Counted from the first letter of the stretch, positions 22,746 through 32,681 are shown. The stretch: DNA of 64,000 nucleotides from Coriobacteriaceae bacterium (GCA_003563465.1 PWVH01000037.1:5561-69560); one strand, 5' to 3'. Notes: generated by a model from the letters alone, not told the origin. Translations and numbers: made by a program.

Positions 22746-23681
22746 ATGGAATACCGGCACATCCCGGTTTTGCCGGCCGAGGTCACGAAGCAACTTTCGA
22801 TGCACCCCGGTTCTATCATCGTCGACTGTACCTTAGGCGGGGCAGGACACGCGAAACGGATAGCAGATTCAATCGCTCCCACTGGAACACTTGTGGGCAT
22901 CGACCAAGATGACGCAGCACTCAACGCAGCAGCAGACGTACTACGCCTCGGCCGGCAAGCCATCTTGTTGAAGGGGAACTTCGCCGATCTCGACCGCTTG
23001 CTGTCGCAAGCCGGAATCGCCTACGCGGACGGGTTCCTCTTCGACCTCGGTGTCTCCTCCGCGCAGCTCGACTCTCCCGAACGAGGTTTTTCCTACAGAC
23101 AGGAAGCTGCGCTCGACATGCGGATGGATCCTTCAAGTGGAGGAATCACCGCCGCAGACGTGGTCAACACGTACTCAGAAGCCGAACTGACGCGGATCGT
23201 CCGCGAGTACGGTGAGGAACGGTGGGCCTCGCGCATCGCAGCATTCATTGTAGCTGCGCGAGGCCGCCGGTCCATCACGACAACGACAGAGCTTGTCGAG
23301 ATAGTCAAGGACGCGGTTCCTGCCTCGGCCAGACGAAGTGGCCCGCATCCCGCACGGCGAACCTTCCAGGCGTTGCGTATCGAGGTGAATAAGGAACTGG
23401 CAGTGCTCGAGAAGGGATTACATTCCGCGGTCAGGTGGCTGTCGACGGGAGGCAGAATCGTCGTGATCAGCTATCACTCGCTTGAGGACCGCGTGGTGAA
23501 GAGTGTCTTCTCCGAACTCGTTTCCAAGTGCGAGTGCCCTCCCGACTTGCCAACATGTGTCTGCGGGAAAGTGCCGGTACTCCAGGTTCTGACCAAACGC
23601 CCTGTCGTTCCGACAGAGGCTGAAGTGAAGCGCAACCCGCGTGCGCGAAGTGCGAGACTGCGGGCGGCGGAGAAGTTGTAG
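22746..23681 (+). CDS. rsmH: 16S rRNA (cytosine1402-N4)-methyltransferase
   Basis: A 311-residue SAM-dependent methyltransferase (MraW). It starts YRHIPVLPAEVTKQL, then the SAM-binding segment VDCTLGGAGHAKRI. FDLGVSSAQLDSPERGFSYR and the HPARRTFQALRIEVN motif follow, as in all RsmH. It methylates C1402 of 16S rRNA in the small subunit. ATG 22746 lies 10 bases after the mraZ stop. The frame is open back to 22701 inside mraZ, but the extension is not conserved in style. Confidence 0.97.
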   Translation: MEYRHIPVLPAEVTKQLSMHPGSIIVDCTLGGAGHAKRIADSIAPTGTLVGIDQDDAALNAAADVLRLGRQAILLKGNFADLDRLLSQAGIAYADGFLFDLGVSSAQLDSPERGFSYRQEAALDMRMDPSSGGITAADVVNTYSEAELTRIVREYGEERWASRIAAFIVAARGRRSITTTTELVEIVKDAVPASARRSGPHPARRTFQALRIEVNKELAVLEKGLHSAVRWLSTGGRIVVISYHSLEDRVVKSVFSELVSKCECPPDLPTCVCGKVPVLQVLTKRPVVPTEAEVKRNPRARSARLRAAEKL

Positions 23682-23731
23682 GATGCGTCGCGCCGGTGCG
23701 ACGCATCGGGGTCTGGAGAGGAGGAACGGGT

Positions 23732-24325
23732 ATGGCTGTCTCGGCTCATTGCCGAAGGTTGCACGCTACCCGAACGTCTTTCATACCCGTTCTCCGTGCA
23801 GTGGGCGGCTGGGCCCAAACTCGCAAGCCGAAGTCGGCCCGCCGCGTCATCAGAGCGGACGGCCCGGCCCGCTCGTCGGCACGTCAGACTGCGCATTGTC
23901 GTCGCGCCTTTCAGGTCGCGTGCGTCGTGCTCACCTTGTCGTGTGGGGTCGCAATGGGAAGGGTCGCTCTGGTCGTGCAAGCCACAGAGGCTTCCCTCGA
24001 GGCGAATATGCTCAAGCAGAGTATCGAGAACGAAGTGATCAGGGGCGAGACGCTCGAGGCGAATCGCAGCGCGTTGGAGATGCCGGCTCGAATCAAGAGT
24101 ATCGCTGGCGCCTCGATGGGGATGGACCCGGCTATGGAGGTATCCTATCTGACCATTCCGAAGTCAACCGAGGCTGAGGAGACGGCCGGGGAGGTAGCTC
24201 GAGGACGTGGGACGCCTGAATCCTCCGAGCGTATAGCCAACGTGCTTGCCAGTGTGATGCGCATGACTGCAGGCGAAGCTGAGGTGCTCCTGGTCGGTGA
24301 CGCAGGGCTCGCGTCGTCGCGATGA
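23732..24325 (+). CDS. ftsL: Cell division protein FtsL-like
   Basis: 197 residues, placed between rsmH and the FtsI gene as FtsL usually is. A long Arg/Lys-rich cytoplasmic segment (about 1-65) precedes one membrane helix (about 68-88, VACVVLTLSCGVAMG). A short extracytoplasmic helical stretch follows (EASLEANMLKQSIENEV), and then a low-complexity tail. FtsL is poorly conserved, so the call rests on topology and position. It would form the FtsQLB complex at the septum. GGAGAGGAGG lies upstream of ATG 23732. Confidence 0.78.
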   Translation: MAVSAHCRRLHATRTSFIPVLRAVGGWAQTRKPKSARRVIRADGPARSSARQTAHCRRAFQVACVVLTLSCGVAMGRVALVVQATEASLEANMLKQSIENEVIRGETLEANRSALEMPARIKSIAGASMGMDPAMEVSYLTIPKSTEAEETAGEVARGRGTPESSERIANVLASVMRMTAGEAEVLLVGDAGLASSR

Positions 24326-24353
24326 GTGCGGTCGGCGCGCGGGAGGTGTGCCG

Positions 24354-26102
24354 GTGGCGAAGCGAAAACGTCCTGCGGGACTGAGCCGCGAACGACACAC
24401 CCTGGTTCTGCTCATAATGCTCGCCGCACTGCTGGCGGTGGGCGTGCGCCTCGTCTACCTGCAGGCGTATGCTGCGCCGATGTATGCAGAGCGCGCGCAG
24501 AATCAAAGGACTCGTGACATAGAGATCGCGCCGAAGCGGGGGACCATCTTCGATCGAGACGGTGAGCCGCTGGCTGTGTCGCGAGAGGCACGCACCATCT
24601 ATGCTTCCCCGCGGCTCGTAGAAGACGCGACGGCGACTGCAGAAGTGCTTTCGATAGTACTCGGCGGCGAGGTCTCCGACTACGTGGAGCGTCTGAGAAG
24701 CGACAAAGGGTTCGCCTACATCTCTCGTAAAGTCGATCCTGAGCGTGCCGAGGCGGTGGAAGAGCTTCGACTGAAAGGAATAGGGCTGCTGAAGGATTCC
24801 CGACGCACATATCCGTCGGGGGAGTTGGCAGCTCAAGTCCTTGGGTTCACCGGAATCGATGACGAGGGTCTGAGCGGGCTGGAACTACACTACGATTCGT
24901 TGCTCGCCGGTGAACCGGGGTTCGTTCTGGCCGAGCGGGACCCGTTCGGCCGACCTATACCCGGCGGAGTGATGCACACGGAGGAGCCGGTTGACGGCAG
25001 CGACATCGTGCTCACGATCGACAGGGACGTCCAATACGTGGCTCAACTCGAACTCCAGACAGCGGTTGAGAAATGGCAGGCTGCTGCCGGCTCGATCGTG
25101 GTCATGGATCCTGCAAGCGGCGAGATACTGGCCATGGCCTCTGTACCGGGGTTCAATCCTAATCGCTTCGCGGATGCTGACTCCTCGGCGTATCGAAACA
25201 GGTCGATCACCGATGTATATGAACCGGGATCAACACTGAAGGCTATTACCGGAGTGTCAGTGATCGACGCCGGGCTCTACGATTCACACAGCATGTTCGA
25301 GATTCCTCCGACCCTGAAAGTCGCCGGCAGAACGATCAAGGAGGCTCATCCTAGGCCCACGGTTAACTGGTCGCTCACCGAGATCGTGACGAACTCGTCT
25401 AACGTGGGCTCGGTGATTTTGGGCATGGCCTTGGGCGAGCAGCAACTCTACGACTACTTAGACAGGTTCGGGTTCACGGAAAAGACCGGGGTGGACTTCC
25501 CGGGTGAGGCGGTCGGGCACGTTCCACCGGTCGATTCGTGGTCTGCCACTTCGATCGCCAACATCCCGTTCGGGCAAGGTGTCTCGATGACCCCGCTGCA
25601 GCTTGCACGGGCCTTCTCGGCTATCGCCAACGGGGGCGAGCTTGTGAAGCCCCACTTCTTGCTCGAGGTTCCCGAGGAACCGCACGTTCGTGCCTCCAGG
25701 CAGAAACGCAGGGCGATTTCGGAGGAAGCGGCCGAAGCCATGTGTGAGGCGCTCAAGGCGGCTGTGAGCGAGGGCACCGGATCTGCGGCCGCTGTCGAAG
25801 GTTACGAGGTGGCCGGCAAGACCGGGACTGCTCAGAAAGCGCGGACCGACGGCCGCGGCTATGCGCCTGGGAAGTACGTGGCGTCTTTCTCGGGATTCCT
25901 GCCTGCCGAAGATCCAAGAGTACTCGTAGTGGTCATGATCGATGAGCCTAAAGGAGCGATCTACGGGGGCGTGGTCGCCGCACCCGTCTTCTCTGAGGTA
26001 GCTCGCTTCACGGTCTCGCATCTGAGGATTCCACCGACGGCTCTACCAGCGTTTTCTGAATCCGATGTCGTTACGGCAACAGCTGAGCAAGACACGCCAT
26101 GA
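24354..26102 (+). CDS. ftsI: Septal class B penicillin-binding protein (FtsI/PBP3-like)
   Basis: A 582-residue monofunctional transpeptidase. One membrane helix (about 16-36) is followed by the dimerisation domain with PKRGTIFDRDGEPLAVS. The transpeptidase domain has STLK at 293-296 (catalytic Ser293), SSN at 348-350 and KTGT at 489-492. No PASTA domain is present, unlike some Gram-positive relatives. GTG 24354 is chosen because GGGAGG sits 7 bases upstream; GTG 24348 is an alternative. It cross-links septal peptidoglycan with FtsW. Confidence 0.95.
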   Translation: MAKRKRPAGLSRERHTLVLLIMLAALLAVGVRLVYLQAYAAPMYAERAQNQRTRDIEIAPKRGTIFDRDGEPLAVSREARTIYASPRLVEDATATAEVLSIVLGGEVSDYVERLRSDKGFAYISRKVDPERAEAVEELRLKGIGLLKDSRRTYPSGELAAQVLGFTGIDDEGLSGLELHYDSLLAGEPGFVLAERDPFGRPIPGGVMHTEEPVDGSDIVLTIDRDVQYVAQLELQTAVEKWQAAAGSIVVMDPASGEILAMASVPGFNPNRFADADSSAYRNRSITDVYEPGSTLKAITGVSVIDAGLYDSHSMFEIPPTLKVAGRTIKEAHPRPTVNWSLTEIVTNSSNVGSVILGMALGEQQLYDYLDRFGFTEKTGVDFPGEAVGHVPPVDSWSATSIANIPFGQGVSMTPLQLARAFSAIANGGELVKPHFLLEVPEEPHVRASRQKRRAISEEAAEAMCEALKAAVSEGTGSAAAVEGYEVAGKTGTAQKARTDGRGYAPGKYVASFSGFLPAEDPRVLVVVMIDEPKGAIYGGVVAAPVFSEVARFTVSHLRIPPTALPAFSESDVVTATAEQDTP

Positions 26103-26116
26103 GGGAGAATATCCCA

Positions 26117-26125
26117 TGCTAGAAT
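26117..26125 (+). promoter_or_regulatory. Extended -10 promoter before murE
   Basis: TGC followed by TAGAAT forms an extended -10 in the 49-base gap between ftsI and murE. It would start a message with a leader of about 20 bases. The -35 is weak, which extended -10 promoters tolerate. Confidence 0.38.
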
Positions 26126-26151
26126 CTACCTTCACATCGTGGTGAGAGAGA

Positions 26152-27612
26152 GTGGCTGACATACGCATCCGACAACTCTTCGAAGGGTCGGGAATGGCCA
26201 TCGACGCCGATGTCGCCGATGTCGAGGTTGGTGGAGTAGCGTACCGTTCGGATCGGGTGTCGCCCGGTGACGCCTTCTTCTGCGTTCCTGGATTCGTACA
26301 TGACGGACATGAATTCGGCGCCGAAGCGGCGGCACGTGGCGCAGTGGCCCTCGTGTGCCAGCGCAGGGTTGCTGATGTGGGCGATATCCCTCAGGTAGTC
26401 GTGGAAAACACACGAATCGCCCTCGCTCACGCATCGGCAATCTTCTATGGAGACCCGAGTCATGAAATGGCAGTCGTGGGTATAACCGGGACCAACGGCA
26501 AGACGACCACCACATATCTGGTGGACAGCATCGCTCGGGCTGCCGGACATACCACAGGGATACTGGGTACTGTGGAGATCCGGATGGCGGACGACAGAAT
26601 CGCCACGTCTCGCACTACACCCGAGTCCACCGATCTACAACGCATGCTCGCCGAGATGCGTGAGGTTGGCGTCGACACGGTATCCATGGAAGTGTCGTCC
26701 CATGCGATCGATCTGCATCGGGTGACATCCGTCCGCTTCGCGGTAGCGGCTTTCACGAATCTCTCTCAGGACCATTTCGACTACCATCACACGATTGAGG
26801 AGTACTTCTCTGTGAAACGGCGCCTGTTCACCGAGTTCGAGGTGGGAGAACGGGTCATCAACATAGATGATGTCCTAGGCGCTGGCATGGCTCTGGAATT
26901 CGGCGATGCGCTTACCGTGGGCAGGGACCCCGAAGCAGCGATACGCGCTGTCGACGAGAAGCTTTCGTCTCGTGGAGCCCGGTTCATCTTGCTTACCCCG
27001 GTAGGCGAGGTCGGAGTCGAGCTACCCCTTGCTGCCAAGTACAATGTGGAGAACGCTCTGGTCGCAGCGGGCTGCGGGCTTGCGTTGGGGCTGCCGCTCG
27101 ATGCGATAGCAGAAGGCCTGTCCTCGGCTCCTCAGGTACCTGGCCGTCTGGAGCGCATAGACGCCGGTCAGCCCTTCGAAGTGTTCGTAGACTATGCTCA
27201 CACGCCGGACAGCCTCGACAAGGCGGTGGACGCTGTCCGCAGCATCATATCCGGCAGCGTGATCGTGGTCTTTGGCTGCGGGGGAGATCGCGATCCGGAC
27301 AAGCGACCCATGATGGGGCACGTCGCCGCACAGACCGCCGACCATATCGTCGTCACAAGCGACAATCCTCGCTCCGAAGATCCCGTGGGAATCATCCTGC
27401 AGATCGAGGACGGGATACGTTCTGTCGGCGGCTCGTACGAGATCGAGGTCGACCGGCGGAAAGCCATCGCCCTTGCCCTGGCCCAGGCCTCACCCGGCGA
27501 TGCCGTTCTGATTGCAGGAAAGGGGCACGAGGACTACCAGGTGTTCGCGGATCGCACGATTCACTTCGACGACCGTGAAGTCGCATCTGAGGAGCTGCAG
27601 GCCAAGTGCTGA
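26152..27612 (+). CDS. murE: UDP-MurNAc-L-Ala-D-Glu:meso-diaminopimelate ligase
   Basis: A 486-residue Mur ligase. The ATP-binding loop GTNGKTTT is at 113-120 and the central domain has TTPESTDLQRML and NLSQDHFDYHHT. The substrate-selecting motif DNPR is at 404-407, which in MurE marks meso-diaminopimelate addition rather than lysine. It therefore indicates DAP-type peptidoglycan. It starts at GTG 26152 after a purine-rich GTGAGAGAGA stretch and overlaps murF by 7 bases. Confidence 0.96.
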   Translation: MADIRIRQLFEGSGMAIDADVADVEVGGVAYRSDRVSPGDAFFCVPGFVHDGHEFGAEAAARGAVALVCQRRVADVGDIPQVVVENTRIALAHASAIFYGDPSHEMAVVGITGTNGKTTTTYLVDSIARAAGHTTGILGTVEIRMADDRIATSRTTPESTDLQRMLAEMREVGVDTVSMEVSSHAIDLHRVTSVRFAVAAFTNLSQDHFDYHHTIEEYFSVKRRLFTEFEVGERVINIDDVLGAGMALEFGDALTVGRDPEAAIRAVDEKLSSRGARFILLTPVGEVGVELPLAAKYNVENALVAAGCGLALGLPLDAIAEGLSSAPQVPGRLERIDAGQPFEVFVDYAHTPDSLDKAVDAVRSIISGSVIVVFGCGGDRDPDKRPMMGHVAAQTADHIVVTSDNPRSEDPVGIILQIEDGIRSVGGSYEIEVDRRKAIALALAQASPGDAVLIAGKGHEDYQVFADRTIHFDDREVASEELQAKC

Positions 27613-29018
27613 CGCTGAAGGTGGACACCTTGACGTCGGTGGCAGAGGGCACTCTCGTGAGCGGCTCAGGTGAGACGATGGTCAACGGAATCAGTATCGA
27701 CTCCCGTTGCGTGGAGCCAGGGGCAGCATTTGTTGCCTTTTCGGGAGAGCATGCAGACGGGCATGACTTCCTTGAGGAAGCGATAGCAAGGGGAGCGCGC
27801 GGTCTGCTGGTCACACGCAGTGCCGAACAACTCGAGAAGGTCATCGAATCGGCTGTCGGCCGCGGAATAGCGGTAATCAGGGTGCCAGACGCACTCACGG
27901 CCGTACAGAGACTTGCTTCATACCACAGGGACCGACTGTTCTGCCCTGTCGTGGGAGTGACCGGGTCGACTGGCAAGACCACAACCAAGGAGTTCTTGAC
28001 TACGGTCCTGGGCACGCGATTCAAAGTGATTTCGACGCGCGGGAACCGCAACAACGAGCTGGGCGTTCCTCTGACCGTGATGGACGCCAGGGCCGACACC
28101 GACGTGCTCGTGGTGGAGATGGCTATGCGCGGACACGGGCAGATATCTCAGCTGTGCGACATCGCCCGGCCCGGCATCGGACTCGTGACCAACGTCGGCA
28201 TGAGCCACATCGAGCTTCTCGGCACGCAGGAAGAGATAGCCTCGGCCAAGGCCGAGCTGGTCGGCTACATACCCGAGGAGGGCGTGAACTTCCTAAACGG
28301 TGACGACGCATTCACGGCAGTGATCGCGCTTTCGTCCCGGGCCCCGGTCATCAGGTACGGTCTCGGCGAGGCATGCGATGTGCGGGCTGAGGAGATAAAG
28401 ATGGATGCCGACAGCGTCGCCTCGTTCGATCTTGTGACGTCCGAGGCGCGAACGAGGGTGACGCTTTCGATTCCAGGACGGCACAACGTGTACAACGCAC
28501 TCGCTGCAGCATCAGTGGGCATTCACCTGGGAGTGTCGCCGGAGCAGGTGCTCGAAGGGCTGGCCGCGGCCAGCGCTGGCGAGATGCGCATGCAGTCCTT
28601 CACGAGCGCGGCGGGCGTGCACGTGATAAACGATGCATACAACGCAAATCCGACATCGATGCGCGCCGCTGTGGAGACACTTGCAGGCATGCGTGCCGCT
28701 CAGCGGCGGGTGGCCGTCCTTGGCGACATGGCCGAGCTGGGTTCGCTCGCTGAACTGGCTCACTTTCGTATCGGCGAGGAGGTCGCCCGCAGACCGATCG
28801 ACATCCTGGTGACCATCGGAGAGCGGGCTTCACGTATCGCGGACGGAGCGCGTGCCGAAGGTATGGAATCCGATCTCGTACGGCCGTGCGCTACCGTCGA
28901 AGAAGCGTCGGAGCTCTTGGACGATCTGCTAGAACCGGGCGATGCCGTTTTGGTCAAGGCCTCACGCGTGATGGGTCTGGAACGCATAGTGGAAGGAATA
29001 GTCGAGCCTCGTGTTTAG
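27606..29018 (+). CDS. murF: UDP-MurNAc-tripeptide:D-Ala-D-Ala ligase
   Basis: A 470-residue Mur ligase that adds D-Ala-D-Ala to complete the pentapeptide. It has ISIDSRCVEPGAAFVAF in the N-terminal domain, ATP loop GVTGSTGKTTTKEFL, the FKVISTRGNRNNELGVPLT substrate segment and the C-terminal INDAYNANPTSMRAA. The GTG start at 27606 overlaps the murE stop, and the stop overlaps the mraY start by 8 bases. Confidence 0.96.
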   Translation: MLTLKVDTLTSVAEGTLVSGSGETMVNGISIDSRCVEPGAAFVAFSGEHADGHDFLEEAIARGARGLLVTRSAEQLEKVIESAVGRGIAVIRVPDALTAVQRLASYHRDRLFCPVVGVTGSTGKTTTKEFLTTVLGTRFKVISTRGNRNNELGVPLTVMDARADTDVLVVEMAMRGHGQISQLCDIARPGIGLVTNVGMSHIELLGTQEEIASAKAELVGYIPEEGVNFLNGDDAFTAVIALSSRAPVIRYGLGEACDVRAEEIKMDADSVASFDLVTSEARTRVTLSIPGRHNVYNALAAASVGIHLGVSPEQVLEGLAAASAGEMRMQSFTSAAGVHVINDAYNANPTSMRAAVETLAGMRAAQRRVAVLGDMAELGSLAELAHFRIGEEVARRPIDILVTIGERASRIADGARAEGMESDLVRPCATVEEASELLDDLLEPGDAVLVKASRVMGLERIVEGIVEPRV

Positions 29019-30054
29019 ACTGGCGCAGTACCCTACATATCAGGTATTCCTCGCTGTTGTGATAGCCATGCTCGCAGCGGGTGCGCTACTGCCTCTCTGG
29101 ATACGGTTGCTGCGCTTCCGAAGCATCGGGCAGCAGGTGCGCGCCGACGGCCCACAAGGCCATCTCGTCAAACAGGGGACGCCTACTATGGGCGGCGTGC
29201 TCATCTTGCTGGTGGTGGCGGGGACCTATGTGTTCCTCGGCGCCTTCGGGCGTCTGAGCCTGCTCGCACTCGCGGCAACTGCTGCCTGCGGGCTGCTCGG
29301 TTTCATAGACGATTGGGCCAAAGTCGTGCACGAGCGCTCTCTCGGTCTGACGCCGAGAGCCAAGATTCTGATTCAGGCGATCGTTGCGCTCGGCTTCGGC
29401 TTGCTTGCGGTCAACTGGGCTGGCTTGTCAACAGTCGTCGACCTGCCGCTGACGGGCTTGACTCTGGACCTCGGACTCAGAGTCAGTGTTGTCGACTTGG
29501 CTGGGTACGCGTTCGTAGTGCCATGGCTTTATCTGGCACTGGTTTTCATCATCATCGTTGGGACGTCTAACGCCGTGAACCTGACCGACGGTCTGGACGG
29601 GCTTGCTGCCGGCACCGTCACGATCGTGATGCTCGCTTACGCTGGCATAGCATTCAGACAGGATCGGCTCGAGATCGCATTGCTTGCGGCCGCGATCGCG
29701 GGGGCGTGCGTCGGCTTTCTTTGGTACAACTCGCATCCAGCCGACATCTTCATGGGAGATACCGGATCGCTTGGATTGGGAGCCGCCATTGCCACGATGG
29801 CGATCATAACCAAGACGGAGCTACTCCTCGTGCTTATCGGCGGCATCTACGTTGCGGAGACGCTATCGGTAATTCTGCAGGTAGCATTCTTCAAGTCCAC
29901 GGGCAGACGTATCTTCCGGATGGCTCCCCTGCACCATCATTTCGAGATGAAGGGCTGGTCGGAGACGAAGACGATGGTGCGCTTCTGGATCGTTACGGGG
30001 ATTCTGGCAGGCGCTGGCTTCTCGCTGTACTTCGTGGAATCCGTGAGGCGGTGA
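29011..30054 (+). CDS. mraY: Phospho-MurNAc-pentapeptide transferase
   Basis: A 347-residue polytopic enzyme making lipid I on undecaprenyl phosphate. Catalytic and metal motifs are intact: DDWAK at 100-104, NLTDGLDGL at 190-198, FMGDTGSLGLG and the C-terminal PLHHHFEMKGWSE. About ten membrane helices. These intact motifs contrast with the altered ones in the WecA-like gene at 9433. The GTG start at 29011 overlaps murF; murD starts 1 base after its stop. Confidence 0.97.
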   Translation: MFRLAQYPTYQVFLAVVIAMLAAGALLPLWIRLLRFRSIGQQVRADGPQGHLVKQGTPTMGGVLILLVVAGTYVFLGAFGRLSLLALAATAACGLLGFIDDWAKVVHERSLGLTPRAKILIQAIVALGFGLLAVNWAGLSTVVDLPLTGLTLDLGLRVSVVDLAGYAFVVPWLYLALVFIIIVGTSNAVNLTDGLDGLAAGTVTIVMLAYAGIAFRQDRLEIALLAAAIAGACVGFLWYNSHPADIFMGDTGSLGLGAAIATMAIITKTELLLVLIGGIYVAETLSVILQVAFFKSTGRRIFRMAPLHHHFEMKGWSETKTMVRFWIVTGILAGAGFSLYFVESVRR

Positions 30055-30055
30055 G

Positions 30056-31444
30056 ATGGAGGAGCTGAGGGGTGACATCCTGGTGGCGGGTCTCGGTGTC
30101 TCAGGTGAGGCCGTTGCGATGTACTGCGCCCGCAAAGCCGCCGAGGGAGATTCCGTGACGGTCACGGTTGTGGACGGCGGTGACTCCCAGGCCCTGCGTT
30201 CGAGGGCCGAGCGCCTCCGCTCTTCGGGTGCGCGCGTGGCACTTGCAGCCGAGAGCATAGACGGCGAATACGACCTGGCCGTCGTGAGCCCGGGGATACC
30301 TCGCCACTCCGTACTGCTCTCACTGGCACGTGCTGCGTCCGCAGAGGTCATCTCGGAGATCGAATTCGCATTCCGCCGTTCGGAGGCTCCATGGCTGGCG
30401 GTGACCGGCACGAACGGGAAGACCACCGTGACCAGCCTCCTCGGCCACCTGCTAATCTCGGGTGGTGTTTCGGCCCGGGTGGTGGGCAACATCGGTTCTC
30501 CGGCGACAGCTGCAGTTGACGAAATAGGCCCCACAGGCGCTCTCGTGGCGGAAGTGTCCTCCTTCCAGCTAGCCTTCATCGACACGTTTCATCCGAGAGT
30601 GTCGGTGCTGCTCAACATCACGCCCGATCATCTCGACTGGCATGGTGGGATGGAGGCCTACGTTGCCGACAAGGGACGCATATTCGACAGGCAAGGAGTG
30701 GATGACACGGCAGTGATCGACGCCGACGATTCCGGTTCCGCCGCGTTCATAGATCCAGTCGGAGCACGCGGGATTCGCGTGGTCGCGGTCAGCCGATGCG
30801 ACTCTGCCTGTGGCGGTGCATGGTTGGACGAGGATGGAATGCTCATGGCTCAGACCGCATCAGGAGCCGTCTCGCTGGTTCCCCGCGATGCTCTGCTGGT
30901 GCGCGGGGACCACAACGTGAGCAATGCACTTGCGGCTTCGGCCGCAGCTCTCGCTTTCGGTGTTCCCCCGGATGCGGTGCGTGTGGGTCTGGAGGCCTTC
31001 CGGCCTATCGAACATCGGCTCGAGCCGGTAGGCGAGGTCGGCGGCGTGGAGTACTTCAACGACTCCAAAGCGACGAATCCCGATGCGGTCATCAAGGCGC
31101 TCAGTGCTTTCAACGACAGACCAGTCACGCTGCTACTCGGGGGGCGGAACAAAGGTAACAGCTTCGCCGAGCTGGCCGAAGAGATCTGCGACTACGACGC
31201 GCGCGTCGTTTTGTTCGGTGAGGCTGCATCCGAGATCGCAGCAGCTCTGGTACCGGCAGATGTTGTCTTCGATCACGAGTCTACGCTCGAAAGCGCGGTT
31301 CAGCGCGCCAAAGCGATCGCCGAGCCAGGGAGTGCTGTGGTTCTGTCGCCTGGATGCGCTTCCTTCGATGAGTTCGCCGATTACGTCGAGCGCGGCCGTG
31401 TGTTCAAGTCGCTTGTATCTCGGATGGCCGAGGAAGGAGTCTGA
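30056..31444 (+). CDS. murD: UDP-MurNAc-L-Ala:D-glutamate ligase
   Basis: A 462-residue Mur ligase. The N-terminal Rossmann part has LVAGLGVSGEAVA, then VSPGIPRHS, the ATP loop AVTGTNGKTTVTSLL, and NITPDHLDWHGGMEAY. The C-terminal domain has YFNDSKATNPDAVIKAL and LLLGGRNKGNSFAEL. It adds D-Glu to UDP-MurNAc-L-Ala in the cytoplasm. Position in the cluster and length are standard. Confidence 0.96.
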   Translation: MEELRGDILVAGLGVSGEAVAMYCARKAAEGDSVTVTVVDGGDSQALRSRAERLRSSGARVALAAESIDGEYDLAVVSPGIPRHSVLLSLARAASAEVISEIEFAFRRSEAPWLAVTGTNGKTTVTSLLGHLLISGGVSARVVGNIGSPATAAVDEIGPTGALVAEVSSFQLAFIDTFHPRVSVLLNITPDHLDWHGGMEAYVADKGRIFDRQGVDDTAVIDADDSGSAAFIDPVGARGIRVVAVSRCDSACGGAWLDEDGMLMAQTASGAVSLVPRDALLVRGDHNVSNALAASAAALAFGVPPDAVRVGLEAFRPIEHRLEPVGEVGGVEYFNDSKATNPDAVIKALSAFNDRPVTLLLGGRNKGNSFAELAEEICDYDARVVLFGEAASEIAAALVPADVVFDHESTLESAVQRAKAIAEPGSAVVLSPGCASFDEFADYVERGRVFKSLVSRMAEEGV

Positions 31445-31445
31445 G

Positions 31446-32681
31446 TTGGCTGCTAGGAGAGGATATGCCGGTGGTCCACTGCCACGGTATCTCCTGCTTG
31501 GCGCGACGCTCTTTCTGTTGCTGGGTGGAATGGTAATGGTTTACTCGGCATCGTCTGTCGCCGCCTACGTCAACCTGCAGGACAGCGCGTACCATCTCAA
31601 GAGGCAAGTGCTCGGGGCAGGACTGGGTCTGGTAGCCATGCTTGCGATCATGTCGGTCGACTATCGTCGCTTACGCTGGACGTCGACGGCGATCTACGGC
31701 GCATCCCTTCTCGGCCTCGCGCTGGTACTGGTGATGGGTGTCGCCAAGTGGGGTGCGACTCGCTGGCTGGATCTCGGACCGTTTACGGTACAACCGTCGG
31801 AGTTCGCGAAGGTGGGCTGCGTCATGGTCTCAGCTCTCCTGATCGAGCAGTACCGAGCGGGACGTATCACGACCACCGAGTTCTGGAGGAGGCTATTCGT
31901 CTTGGTGGGCGTCGTGGTCGCCCTCGTCTTGCTGCAGCCAGACATGGGTACGGCCCTGGCTATATCCATTACTGTCTACTTGATGTTGATACTCGGCGGT
32001 TTCCGTGCGAGAGTCCTTGGTGCGATCGCCGCCGCAGGTGCTGCAACCGCGACGGCCCTCGTAGTTGTCGCACCCTACCGCGTCGACAGGGTGTTCGCGT
32101 TCTTCGATCCGTGGGCCGATCCTCAAGGCAGCGGCTATCAATCGATCCAGGCGATGTACGCGTTCGGCTCAGGTGGACTCGACGGCGTCGGTCTCGGTAT
32201 GTCGCGCCAGAAGTTCTTCTATCTGCCTGCTGCACACACGGACTTCATCTTCGCTATCATCGGGGAGGAACTGGGATTGGTGGGCACGTTGGCCGTCGTT
32301 GCCGCTTTCGTGTTGCTGGCATATTCGGGAGTACGTATCGCCCTCGGTGCGCGCGACGCTTACGGCAGATTGCTGGCTGGAGGACTCACCTCCATGTTGG
32401 TTGGTCAGGCCGCTGTGAACATGGCCGCGGTCACGGGTCTGTTACCTGTTACAGGCATCCCGATGCCGTTGGTGAGTTCCGGTGGCTCATCGATGACACT
32501 GACGCTTCTGGCCATCGGGATTATACTGTCCGTTTCCAAGTACGGCGTTCGTGTCGAACGGCGCGGGCGACCTCGAGTCGAGGAGAGTGCTGTTGCGTGT
32601 GTTGCTGAGCGGTGGGGGAACCGCCGGTCACATCTATCCTGCGTTGACGGTGGCCGATCGCCTGCTCGCAGACGGGCATGA
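31446..32681 (+). CDS. ftsW: Septal SEDS glycosyltransferase FtsW
   Basis: A 411-residue polytopic SEDS protein that polymerises lipid II with FtsI. It has GGMVMVYSASS at the first helix, LDLGPFTVQPSEFAKVG, the conserved LLQPDMGTA, GIGLGMSRQKFFYLPAAHTDFIF-like wording with GVGLGMSRQKFFYLP, and TGIPMPLVSSGGSS near the end. TTG 31446 is chosen since AAGGAG lies 6 bases upstream. The frame runs 89 bases into murG, adding a basic, non-conserved tail of about 40 residues. Confidence 0.94.
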   Translation: MAARRGYAGGPLPRYLLLGATLFLLLGGMVMVYSASSVAAYVNLQDSAYHLKRQVLGAGLGLVAMLAIMSVDYRRLRWTSTAIYGASLLGLALVLVMGVAKWGATRWLDLGPFTVQPSEFAKVGCVMVSALLIEQYRAGRITTTEFWRRLFVLVGVVVALVLLQPDMGTALAISITVYLMLILGGFRARVLGAIAAAGAATATALVVVAPYRVDRVFAFFDPWADPQGSGYQSIQAMYAFGSGGLDGVGLGMSRQKFFYLPAAHTDFIFAIIGEELGLVGTLAVVAAFVLLAYSGVRIALGARDAYGRLLAGGLTSMLVGQAAVNMAAVTGLLPVTGIPMPLVSSGGSSMTLTLLAIGIILSVSKYGVRVERRGRPRVEESAVACVAERWGNRRSHLSCVDGGRSPARRRA

